Below, one piece after another: positions 38,838-46,929 of a DNA stretch of 64,000 nt. The notes under the pieces were generated by a model, which was given only the letters and a program-made list of their open reading frames with translations, was not told the origin of the DNA and did no database searches. The translations under genes were made by a program, and so were the position numbers. The stretch lies in contig CP106741.1 of NCBI GenBank assembly GCA_030323305.1, positions 2,511,001 to 2,575,000 on the forward strand. The letters run 5' to 3'. Source of the stretch: Paenibacillus sp. CC-CFT747 (GTDB taxonomy: Bacteria; Bacillota; Bacilli; Paenibacillales; NBRC-103111). Position 1 is the first letter of the stretch. Every line of letters starts with the position of its first letter.

Positions 38838-39383
38838 ATGACGACTCCCCTAATTATATAATCAAGAGCTTCAAGCATAACGGCCGCCTTCACCGCATGT
38901 GGCTGAACAACCTGCGCGTGCCCGACGAGCTGCTCGGACCTGGGCTGGCGGATGAGAAGATGATTGTAACGGTTAACTGCCACAGCCGGATTGTGGAAGC
39001 GGACGGGAGCGAATGGTACAGCAAGAACCCGGGCGTTTCTTTTTTATCCCCGGTCAATGGTATAATATCGTTGCGCTTATTGAATCGGCGGGAATCCGGT
39101 ATTACTGCAATATCGCTTCCCCGCCTTATGTGTACGGCCATGTGCTGACCTATATCGATTACGACCTTGATCTTATCCGGACCCCTTCAGGGGAGAAGTA
39201 TCTGGTGGATCAGGAAGAATACGAGCGTCACCGGATCAATTATCATTATTCCACGGCCGTCGAGGAGAAGGTGAAGGAGGGGCTGATGGCCCTGACGGAG
39301 CGGATGGACCGCCAGGGAACCCTTTTCAGGACCGCGAGGTTCACCGGTATTACGAATGGTGGAAGAACCAGACGGACGTTTAA
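38838..39383 (+). CDS. DUF402 nucleoside tri-/diphosphate phosphatase, Ntdp (YgaC) family (three frameshifts)
   Basis: Four frames join into about 181 residues matching B. subtilis YgaC/Ntdp, which hydrolyses nucleoside tri- and diphosphates. The start is inferred at ATG 38838: adding a C to the run at 38846-38850 gives MTTPPNYIIKSFKHNGRLHR, the family's opening. The core reads FFIPGQWYNIVALIESAGIR, YYCNIASPP and LTYIDYDLDLIRTPSGE, in which the conserved Asp residues bind metal. A third correction near 39324 gives the normal end REVHRYYEWWKNQTDV at 39383. All breaks are single missing bases. Confidence 0.83.
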
Positions 39384-39408
39384 CGGATACTTATTATGGA
39401 GGTTAATG

Positions 39409-39846
39409 ATGAAGGATGTAACCATCTATACCGACGGCGCGTGCTCCGGCAATCCCGGACCGGGAGGCTGGGGAGCGGTGCTGTTCTATGGAGAGCACCA
39501 TAAGGAGATGTCCGGAGGAGAGAAGCACACGACCAACAACCGCATGGAAATTCTCGCGGTCATCGAAGCGCTACGGGTTCTGAAGGAGCCGTGCCGGGTG
39601 AGCGTCTACAGCGATTCGGCTTACGTCGTGAACTGCTTCCAGCAGAACTGGATCCGCGGCTGGCAGAAGAACGGCTGGGTCAACAGCAAGAAGCAGCCGG
39701 TGGAGAACCAGGATCTGTGGAAGCAGCTCATCGCCGAAATGCAGAAGCACCAAGTGGAGTATGTTAAGGTCAAAGGCCACAGCGATAACGAGTGGAACAA
39801 CCGCTGCGACGAGCTCGCGAGAGGAGCGATCAAGCGGTTATCTTGA
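39409..39846 (+). CDS. rnhA: Ribonuclease HI
   Basis: RNase HI cuts the RNA strand of RNA-DNA hybrids. The intact 145-residue enzyme has the catalytic residues Asp9 (YTDGACSGNPGPGGWG), the Glu in NNRMEILAVIEAL, the Asp in VYSDSAYVVNC, and the C-terminal Asp in GHSDNEWNNRCDELARGA. The basic handle WIRGWQKNGWVNSKKQPVEN is present, as in the E. coli type. I chose ATG 39409 because TGGAGG ends 6 nt upstream; ATG 39406 is too close. It is followed after 10 bp by queG. Confidence 0.95.
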   Translation: MKDVTIYTDGACSGNPGPGGWGAVLFYGEHHKEMSGGEKHTTNNRMEILAVIEALRVLKEPCRVSVYSDSAYVVNCFQQNWIRGWQKNGWVNSKKQPVENQDLWKQLIAEMQKHQVEYVKVKGHSDNEWNNRCDELARGAIKRLS

Positions 39847-39856
39847 GGTGAACATC

Positions 39857-41087
39857 ATGAAGACAGCAGAACGAGGCCCCGCTTTTTGGCTCCGGCTCAA
39901 GCAGGAAATCCGGGAGGCGGCCCCCGGGCTAGGTATTGATAAAATCGGCTTCGCCTCCGCGGACCCGTTCACGGAGCTGAAGGAGATTCTCGTCCGGCAC
40001 CGGGAGAAGGGCTACGAGTCCGGCTTCGAGGAGCCGGATCTCGAGAAACGCGTGCACCCGGAGCGCAGCTTCGAGGAGCCCCGGTCGATCCTTGCGATCG
40101 CGGTGGCGTATCCGTCGAAGCTGCCGCCGAACCCGCCGCGCTCCGAGCCGGGAGCCTACCGCGGGATGATCTCGCGCTCCGCCTGGGGCGAGGATTACCA
40201 CCGCGTGCTCCGGAGCCGCCTCGAGCGGCTCGAGGCGTTCATCCGCGAGCGGGTGCCCGACGCGCGGATGGAGAGCATGGTCGACACCGGCGCGCTCGTC
40301 GACCGGGCCGTCGCGGAGCGGGCGGGCCTCGGCTGGAGCGGGAAGAATTGCGCCGTCATCACGCCGGAATGGGGGTCCTGGGTGTACCTCGGGGAGATGA
40401 TTACGAATCTCCCCTTCCCCCGGACACGCCCGTTACGGAGGACTGCGGCGAATGCACGCTCTGTATCGACGCCTGCCCGACCGGAGCCCTCGTCGGCCCG
40501 GGGCAGTTGAACGCAAGCCGCTGCGTGTCGTTCGTCACGCAGACGAAGGGCCTCGTCGACGACGAGATGAAGAGGAAGATCGGCAACCGGCTGTACGGCT
40601 GCGACACGTGCCAGGTCGTCTGCCCGAAGAACAAGGGGATGAACTGGATCCACCAGCCGGAACTGCAGCCGGATCCCGAGCAGGTGAAGCCGCTGCTCGT
40701 TCCGCTTCTGACGATGGGCAACAAGGAGTTCAAGGAGCGCTACGGGACCAGTGCGGCTTCCTGGAGAGGAAGAAGCCGATCCAGCGCAACGCGATTATCG
40801 CGCTCGGCAATTTCCGGGACAAGTCCTCGGTTCCCGTGCTGGGGGATCTGCTCCGGCGGGACCCCCGTCCGGAGATCCGGGCAACGGCGGCCTGGGCGCT
40901 CGGCCGGATCGGAGGACCCGAGGCGGCCGAAGCCCTGCGGGAAGCAGGGGAGCACGAACGCGAAGACTCGGTCCGGGGAGAGCTGGCCAAGGCCTCACAA
41001 GCCGTTGAGGCAGCCGGGAGACCACCCCAGAGCCTTTCGCCCGGCGAGGAGAAGCAGCACGATGAACAGGGGAGCGTGAAACCGTGA
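39857..41087 (+). CDS. queG: Epoxyqueuosine reductase QueG with HEAT repeats (two frameshifts)
   Basis: QueG carries out the last step of queuosine synthesis, reducing epoxyqueuosine in tRNA with cobalamin and two [4Fe-4S] clusters. The N-terminal domain (GIDKIGFASADPFTELKEIL) includes the cobalamin-contact region YHRVLRSRLERLEAF. After a break near 40417 the cluster ligands appear as CGECTLCIDACPTGAL and CDTCQVVCPKNKG. After a second break near 40760 the C-terminal HEAT repeats follow (IRATAAWALGRIGGPEAAEA). Two added bases give about 411 residues. AGGTGAACATC precedes the ATG. Confidence 0.9.
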
Positions 41088-41605
41088 CAACCATGTACTA
41101 TGACGAGATCGAAACGCCCATTGGCCCGCTGGTCCTTTGCGCAGGTGAAGAGGGGCTGTGCCGCATCGAATTCGGCTCCTTCCGCAGAGGAGAACCGTTC
41201 CTGGAAGCATGGAGCCGCAAATACACCGGGGCGGACCGGCTTGTCCGGGACGACCGGTTTCTGCAGCCTGCGGTGGACCAGCTGCAGCAGTATTTTGCCG
41301 GAGAGAGGACGGCGTTCGACCTGCCTATCCAGCTGCATGGAAGCGACTTCCAAGTCAAAGTATGGAGGGCCCTGACGGGCATTCCTTACGGGGAGACCCG
41401 GTCCTACAAAGAAATCGGCGAGGTCATCGGCGCCCCGAAAGCGGTCCGGGCCGTGGGCGGGGCGAACAACCGCAATCCGCTTCCCATCGTCGTTCCTTGT
41501 CACCGGGTGATCGGCTCCAACGGAGCGATGGTAGGGTATGGAGGCGGCTTGGCTATCAAAGAGCAGCTGCTCGGTCTTGAAGGATACGCTCAGGTGACGG
41601 CATGA
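41084..41605 (+). CDS. ogt: Methylated-DNA-[protein]-cysteine S-methyltransferase
   Basis: Ogt repairs O6-alkylguanine by irreversible transfer to its own cysteine. The intact protein of 173 residues shows the DNA-binding helix region GIPYGETRSYKEIGEVIGAPKAV and the active site IVVPCHRVIGSNG with Cys139 counted from GTG 41084. The GTG start overlaps the queG stop by four bases; ATG 41093 three codons later is an alternative. Its own stop overlaps the start of the HD-GYP gene (ATGA at 41602-41605), so queG, ogt and the HD-GYP gene are translationally linked. Confidence 0.93.
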   Translation: MTTMYYDEIETPIGPLVLCAGEEGLCRIEFGSFRRGEPFLEAWSRKYTGADRLVRDDRFLQPAVDQLQQYFAGERTAFDLPIQLHGSDFQVKVWRALTGIPYGETRSYKEIGEVIGAPKAVRAVGGANNRNPLPIVVPCHRVIGSNGAMVGYGGGLAIKEQLLGLEGYAQVTA

Positions 41606-42636
41606 GGGTCGTTTCGATGGATGCGGTGGAGCCGGGGCAATTTCTCGGCCGGACGGTGTTCTCCGGCAATGGGGCGGTTCTCCTGGCCGAAGGCGTTCAG
41701 CTTACGGTTTACATGATCAGCACGCTAAGAAGAATCGGAGTCACGATGCTGTACATCCAGGACCCGGCTTTTGCCGATGTGGAGATTGAGGAGGTCGTTT
41801 CCGAGGAGAGCAAGAGGGCGCTCATTACCCGGATGGGCGACATGATGGAGGCGGTCCGCTCCGGAAAAGATTTCAACACCCGTTCGATCAGCGTGGCCGT
41901 AGACCGGCTGCTGGAGGATGTGGTCCAGAACCGGGAGGTTCTCTTCCAGCTATCCGATATCCGCACTAAGGATAATGCGATGTACCTGCATGCGCTGAAT
42001 GTAAGCACGATGGCCGCCCTGATCGGGATCAACGCCGGGCTGAATCAGCTTCAGCTGAAGGAACTGGTGATCGGAGCCCTTCTTCACGATATCGGGAAGA
42101 CCGAAAGCATTACGGACGATACGTCGGAGGACCGGAAGAGGCACCATACGTGGCGGGGCTTCGAGCTTCTCAAGAACAAGAGAGAGTTCTCCCTGCTGAT
42201 CGCCCACGTCGCCCTGCAGCACCATGAAGCGCCGGACGGCTCCGGACTTCCGCGGGGACTGGACCGGGAAGGCATCCATCTCTATGCCCTTATCACGGCC
42301 GTCGCCAATACGTACGACAACCTTCTTAATAACGCCGCGACCGGCCAGGGCATGATGCCCCATGAAGCCTGCGAATACATGATGGCGCTTGCTGGGACGA
42401 AGCTGGACCGCGAGGTGCTGATCCATTTTCTGAGGACGGTTTCGATTTACCCGACGGGCAGCTCGGTTCGCTTGTCGACGAAAGAAACCGGGGTGGTGGT
42501 CGGCCAGCACCGGGGGCTTCCGGGAAGGCCGGTCGTCCGGGTGGTCCGTTCCGGTCACGAGAAGAACGATCTGGAAGTGAAGGAGATCGACCTGGCGCGC
42601 CACACGACTGTTTTTATTGAATCGGTCCAGCGGTGA
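41602..42636 (+). CDS. HD-GYP domain protein with variant GLP motif
   Basis: This intact 344-residue soluble protein has an N-terminal region of about 130 residues of the type found before HD-GYP domains. The phosphohydrolase domain follows, with metal ligands in LHALNVSTMAAL, LLHDIGK (His162-Asp163) and HHTWRGFELL. The signature HHEAPDGSGLPRGL has leucine where the family has tyrosine (GLP, not GYP). Such enzymes hydrolyse cyclic di-GMP to GMP, but the variant may be altered or inactive. The C-terminal 80 residues resemble a small beta domain (VVVGQHRGLPGRPVVRVVR). A c-di-GMP riboswitch is present at 57970. Confidence 0.88.
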   Translation: MRVVSMDAVEPGQFLGRTVFSGNGAVLLAEGVQLTVYMISTLRRIGVTMLYIQDPAFADVEIEEVVSEESKRALITRMGDMMEAVRSGKDFNTRSISVAVDRLLEDVVQNREVLFQLSDIRTKDNAMYLHALNVSTMAALIGINAGLNQLQLKELVIGALLHDIGKTESITDDTSEDRKRHHTWRGFELLKNKREFSLLIAHVALQHHEAPDGSGLPRGLDREGIHLYALITAVANTYDNLLNNAATGQGMMPHEACEYMMALAGTKLDREVLIHFLRTVSIYPTGSSVRLSTKETGVVVGQHRGLPGRPVVRVVRSGHEKNDLEVKEIDLARHTTVFIESVQR

Positions 42637-42720
42637 TGGGATTTACGGAACATTTGTCCCCGCCTGGGGGACATGCTATGATAAGGGTTGAATTTACATT
42701 TTTGCCGAGGTGAACGAACG

Positions 42721-42927
42721 ATGGATATCGCGATTCCAATTATTACCCTGCTGGTGGGGGCCGTAGGCGGCTTTGCCGGTGGCGTGTTTTATTTGAAGAG
42801 ACAGATGGAGAAAATGCAGAGTGACCCCGAGATGCTGGCGAAAATGGCCAAGCAGATGGGCTACAACATGAACAAGCAGCAGATGGCCAAGGTACAGCAG
42901 ATGATGAAGAACAAGAAATTCAAATAG
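42721..42927 (+). CDS. yneF: YneF family (UPF0154) membrane protein
   Basis: This 68-residue protein has an N-terminal membrane helix (IPIITLLVGAVGGFAGGVFYL) and a basic methionine-rich cytoplasmic tail (MLAKMAKQMGYNMNKQQMAK), the layout of YneF. The role of the family is unknown. GAGGTGAACGAACG precedes the ATG at 42721, which I prefer over an upstream in-frame start. It lies between the HD-GYP gene and folE, both in the same direction. Confidence 0.82.
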   Translation: MDIAIPIITLLVGAVGGFAGGVFYLKRQMEKMQSDPEMLAKMAKQMGYNMNKQQMAKVQQMMKNKKFK

Positions 42928-42957
42928 CGGGCCGGATGCCAATAGGGGGTGTCATAC

Positions 42958-43547
42958 ATGCTGTCCAGGGAAGTGAGGAACGACCGGGTAACGGAGAACC
43001 GGGAGGAGATTGAAGGCCATATCCGGGAGATTCTCCGGCTGATTGGGGAGGATCCCGCAAGAGAAGGGCTGAGGGATACGCCGGCCCGGGTGACCCGGAT
43101 GTACGAGGAGATCTTCGGCGGGTACGACAAGGACTACGCGGAGATTCTCGGGGTTACGTTTGACGAGCAGCATGAGGAGCTTGTCATTGTTAAAGATATT
43201 GTCTATTACAGCCAATGTGAGCATCACATGGCCCCATTCTTCGGCAAAATTCATATCGGGTATATCCCGAGCGGCAAAATCGCCGGCCTGAGCAAGTTCG
43301 CCCGGCTGGTCGACGTCGTCACCCGCCGCCTTCAGGTGCAGGAGCGGATCACCTCGGAGATTGCCGATATTATGGAGGAAGTGCTTCAGCCTCACGGCGT
43401 CATGGTGGTCGTGGAAGGGGAGCACCTGTGCATGTGCGCCCGCGGCGTGAAGAAGTACGGCAGCAAGACCATTACGTCCGGGGTGCGGGGAGCTTCCGGA
43501 AGGATGCGGCTTTGCGCTCGGAGTTCCTGTCGCTTATCAACCGCTAA
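42958..43547 (+). CDS. folE: GTP cyclohydrolase I (one frameshift near the end)
   Basis: FolE forms 7,8-dihydroneopterin triphosphate for folate and queuosine synthesis. The protein shows [20 protein letters not shown], the zinc ligands in [19 protein letters not shown] and [14 protein letters not shown], and the active-site [20 protein letters not shown]. After GVRGA one missing base near 43493 splits the last 20 residues; corrected, they read [17 protein letters not shown], the usual end, for about 197 residues. I chose ATG 42958 with AGGGGG upstream over GTG 42949. A terminator follows. Confidence 0.93.
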
Positions 43548-43585
43548 ATCCCGGTTTCAGCCGGATTAGCCGATTTATTTTTAAT

Positions 43586-43623
43586 AAACGATCTCGTAGG
43601 ATAGGATACGGGGTCGTTTTTTT
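43586..43623 (+). terminator. Terminator after folE
   Basis: AAACGATCTCG (43586-43596) pairs with CGGGGTCGTTT (43609-43619) using two G-T pairs, followed by a run of T. Confidence 0.82.
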
Positions 43624-43772
43624 GATTTCGGGATGTTTTTATATGGGGATGAACCGTTAAATAAATCTACTGGAGGATCCCGACTATTGTGTATTGGAAT
43701 TTGTTGCGAAGACAGCAAACTATTATGGCAGCCTGCAAAAATATATTTTTGATATAAAGGAGTGGAAGCCGA

Positions 43773-44527
43773 ATGCCTTATCAATCCTTCGGTGACTTGG
43801 AAATGTACTATGAGCAGATGGGATCCGGTGATCCGGTTATTTTTTTACATAGCGGGTATTCTCGGGGGATATTAGCATTTGCCAGCCAGATGCTTGATTT
43901 TCAAAGAAGATACACTTGCTATTTCCCTGACTTTCGGGGGCACGGCAGGACAAGATGCAGCAGCTTGGAATGGAACACTCCCCAGCTTGCCGATGATATG
44001 GTTGAATGGATGAATCGCATGCATTTAGAGAAGGTTCATTTAATTGGTTACAGCCTAGGGGCGTTGGATTGTATATGGCCTTCCATCATCCTGAGCGAGT
44101 TTCTACCCTTACGACAATCGGGACCAGCGGATTTTGTGATCCAACCGGGGTGGAGGAGTTTGAGCCGGATTGGCTTATCCAGCAGGGCAAGCAGGAAATG
44201 ATTAATCAAATGATGGAACGCCATGAGGAAGCCCATAGAGGGAATTGGCAGGAATATATGCGGCAGTCTGCTGAAGATTGGCGTAAGTACCCTCAACTAA
44301 CTAAAGAGCAACTAAGCCGGATTGCTTGTCCCGCTTTGTTCATCACAGGCGAGCATGACCCGTTTGTGGGAGATCAAAGGATCAAGCAATTGAGCGCTCT
44401 TGTAAAAGGATCGAGCTATCTAGTTGTTCCCGGCGAAAGCCACAGACCCCATATGACAAGGGAAAGTCCCCTGTTGGTGAACGTTACCATTATGGATTTT
44501 TTAGAAAGGCAAGCTTTATCATCCTAA
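43773..44527 (+). CDS. Alpha/beta hydrolase (one frameshift)
   Basis: The protein starts MPYQSFGDLEMYYEQMGSGD and has the oxyanion strand VIFLHSGYSRG and the nucleophile elbow HLIGYSLGG (Ser in GYSLG). Acid and histidine positions appear as ITGEHDPFVGD and PGESHRPHM. One G missing near 44058 splits it inside the elbow region; corrected, SLGGVGLYMAFHHPERVSTL follows and the whole is about 252 residues. AAAGGAGTGGAAGCCGA precedes the ATG. Its DNA and that before it (about 43600-44530) is clearly lower in GC than the rest of the window, a sign of separate origin. The substrate is unknown. Confidence 0.85.
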
Positions 44528-44558
44528 ACCAATTCCCACGGGGTCGACCACCCAAATA

Positions 44559-44587
44559 GAAAAAGCCTCCCGGTTAAGAGGGAGGCC
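44559..44587 (-). terminator. Terminator of the SodF-like gene
   Basis: GCCTCCC (44565-44571) and GGGAGGC (44580-44586) form a stem containing the stop codon, followed on the minus strand by T bases. Confidence 0.75.
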
Positions 44588-45864
44588 ATTTGAGCATGCG
44601 GGCGGCGGTGAAGCGGTCGTTGACATAAGCCCAGTTCACGGTGTTCCACCAGGCCTCAACATAGGCCGCCCGTTTGGTCCGGTACTTCAAGTAATAAGCG
44701 TGCTCCCAGACATCGAGGGGAAGCAGCGGGACGACATCCCATTGGGACAGGTTCTGGTGCTTTTCCGCCTGCAGGATTTGGGTACGCTGGCTTCGCGGAC
44801 TCCAGACAAGAATAGCCCAGCCGCTGCCTTCCACCTTCTCCGCGGCGGCCGAGAAGTGCTTGCGGAAGGCATCGAAGCTGCCGTAGTCACGCTCGAGCTC
44901 GCTGGGCAAGGGGACCCGTCGCCCGCCCGCCGCCGCGCGGCGTCATGACGCTCCAGAAGAGGGTGTGCAGATAATGGCCCGCTCCATGAAAGGCCGCCTC
45001 CCGCTCCCAATGCTTGATGAGGTCATAGTTCCCGGTTTGCCTGGCCTTCTGCAGCTCTTTCTCCGCCTTGTTAAAGCCGTCGACATAGGATTGGTGATGG
45101 ATGTCATGATGCAGCTTCATCGTCTCGGCATCGATATGCGGCTCCAAGGCGTTATAGGCATAGGGAAGGGGAGGAAGGACATGCTCTCCGATCGGGACGG
45201 GAGCCGGAGGCCCGGGAGGCCGGGACCAGGAGCCTTCCCCGGTCGCCCCGAGTTCGGCGTCTATCGGTTCGTCCCGGTTTACGGTGTACGCTGGACTCAA
45301 TGAATAAGGGCTGTCTCTTGTTGAGCGGTCAAAAGCCACCGGAGCAGAGGGAGCGGGAGGATCCGGGGAGTGACGGTACGCATAAGCGTGAAGCACGCCC
45401 AGAAAATACTCCGATTCCCGGATAATGTGCTGCACAACCACCTGAGCCGTCGGGTTGGCCCGAATAGCGGCGCTGTGGCTCAGCATAAACTCCAATTGGG
45501 CAACGAACCGGCGCGACTGCAGCAGGGAAACTTGAAGAAGACCGTCCACCTGCGCCTGGACATAGGGAGAGATTCCATAAGGCGACCGGAGCACCGCCTC
45601 GATCCACTGCTGGGCGGCAAATTCCGTCGCGGCAAACACCGGCTCCCACTCCTGCAGCAGCCGGACGTACTCGGGCTCCAGATTAGGGACCAAAGCCCGG
45701 ATAACCTGGGTGTGTTCCTTCTCCTGATTTTTCCAGAAACGGATTTCCTCGAGTACCCTCAGGGGCATCAGCCCTCCATATATGGACAGCAAGGCGTTCC
45801 CTCCATTCCCATTCCGATTCAGCGGCTTCTTTCTCCAGAAATCGGCCGCCTGTTCCACTCTCAT
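44574..45864 (-). CDS. SodF-like superoxide dismutase fused to DUF2935 domain (one frameshift)
   Basis: This protein of about 430 residues joins two domains. Residues 33-165 resemble DUF2935, a four-helix domain with metal-like residues (EEIRFWKNQEKEHTQVIRAL, FAATEFAAQQWIEAVL, SRRFVAQLEFMLSH). After a proline-rich linker, residues from about 205 match B. subtilis SodF ([75 protein letters not shown]). The break near 44910-44913 is cured by removing one C, giving TGPLPSELERDYGSFDAF. GAAGGA precedes the ATG at 45864. It is a second SOD beside sodA; metal preference is unclear. Confidence 0.85.
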
Positions 45865-45993
45865 CCTATTCCTTCTCTATTCCTGCTATGCGAATCCAGC
45901 CAGGGGAACGGTGGTTTTCCTTGATTCGTACCCGGAAGGGGACAAATGGCCAGCCAAAAGCCGGCCCTCCTTATAAAGGTCGGGCTTGAGGTC

Positions 45994-46023
45994 TTTACGC
46001 TTAATAAGGCAATCGGGTATACT
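45994..46023 (+). promoter_or_regulatory. Promoter of the IclR-family gene
   Basis: TTTACG (45994-45999) and TATACT (46018-46023) are 18 bp apart, ahead of the regulator start at 46046 or 46070. Confidence 0.55.
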
Positions 46024-46045
46024 AGGTGTAACTGGGTTTCATACG

Positions 46046-46815
46046 ATGAAACAGGAAGCGGTGATCATCTTGGAGGATTCCAAACTGACGGTACGCGCCG
46101 TAGAGCGCGCCCTTGACATTATGCTTTGCTTTACCGGGGCTACCGATTTGAGCTTAACGGAGATCGCAGCCCGGGTGGGGCTTCACAAGAGCACGGTCCA
46201 CCGGCTGCTGGCTTCTTTGGAGGGAAAGGCTTCGTGCTGCGCAATCCGGTCAGCGAGCGCTACCGGCTCGGCTACCGGATCTGGGAGCTGTCGGCGAACC
46301 TGTCGCAGAGCGATGATCCGGCTGTGGTCCTGCTCCCCGAAATGGAATGGCTTCGCGATCAGCTGGACGAAACGGTGAGCCTGTACGTGCGCGACGGGGT
46401 GGAACGCATCCGCATTCAGGCGGTGCAGAGCAACCAGGCTGTCCGCCGGGTAGCTCCGGTTGGCGTGAGGCTGCCCCTGTACGTCGGAGCCTCCGGGAAG
46501 GTGCTGGTGGCCTTTGCGGGCCCCGAGGTAGGCGAGCAGGTGATGGCCGGAGCGGGCTGGACCGCAGCGTTGCAGAGGGAGGCCTATGCCGCTCAGCTGG
46601 AGGCCGTCCGCGAGCTCGGTTATGCCACGAGCATGGAGGAGCGGGAAGCGGGCGCGGCGGCCGTTTCGGCTCCGATCTTTGACCGGGACCAGCGGCTTGT
46701 GGCCGCCCTTGCCGTTTCGGGCCCGTCGAACCGGCTGACGATGGAGAAGATGAAGGAAGACGCGGCGCTCATCATGCAGGCGGCGGAACGGATGGGCAAG
46801 ATGTTCAGAGGCTGA
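46046..46815 (+). CDS. IclR-family transcriptional regulator (one frameshift)
   Basis: The N-terminal winged helix (LTVRAVERALDIMLCFTGATDL, TEIAARVGLHKSTVHRLLAS) ends at a break near 46223. One added G gives LEGKGFVLRNPVSERYRLGY and the ligand-binding domain follows (IQAVQSNQAVRRVAPVGVRL, YVGASGKVLVAFAG, EREAGAAAVSAPIFD), about 257 residues. The start is uncertain: ATG 46046 is annotated, but TTG 46070 would give MEDSKLTVRAVERALD, closer to the family. IclR proteins usually repress a nearby catabolic operon; no target is next to it. The KDG genes at 62145 are a remote candidate. Confidence 0.88.
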
Positions 46816-46870
46816 GGATGCGTTCCTCGGCCTTTTTGGTACAAGCGGGCGGGCATGCACCCCTTGCCGC

Positions 46871-46915
46871 AAAAGAACCCTTGAATCCGCACGAGCGGTC
46901 TTCAAGGGTTCTTTG
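46871..46915. terminator. Terminator between IclR and aconitase genes
   Basis: AAAGAACCCTTGAA (46872-46885) pairs with TTCAAGGGTTCTTT (46901-46914). The A and T runs let it serve both convergent genes. Confidence 0.9.
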
Positions 46916-46929
46916 GTCAGGTGAGGCGA

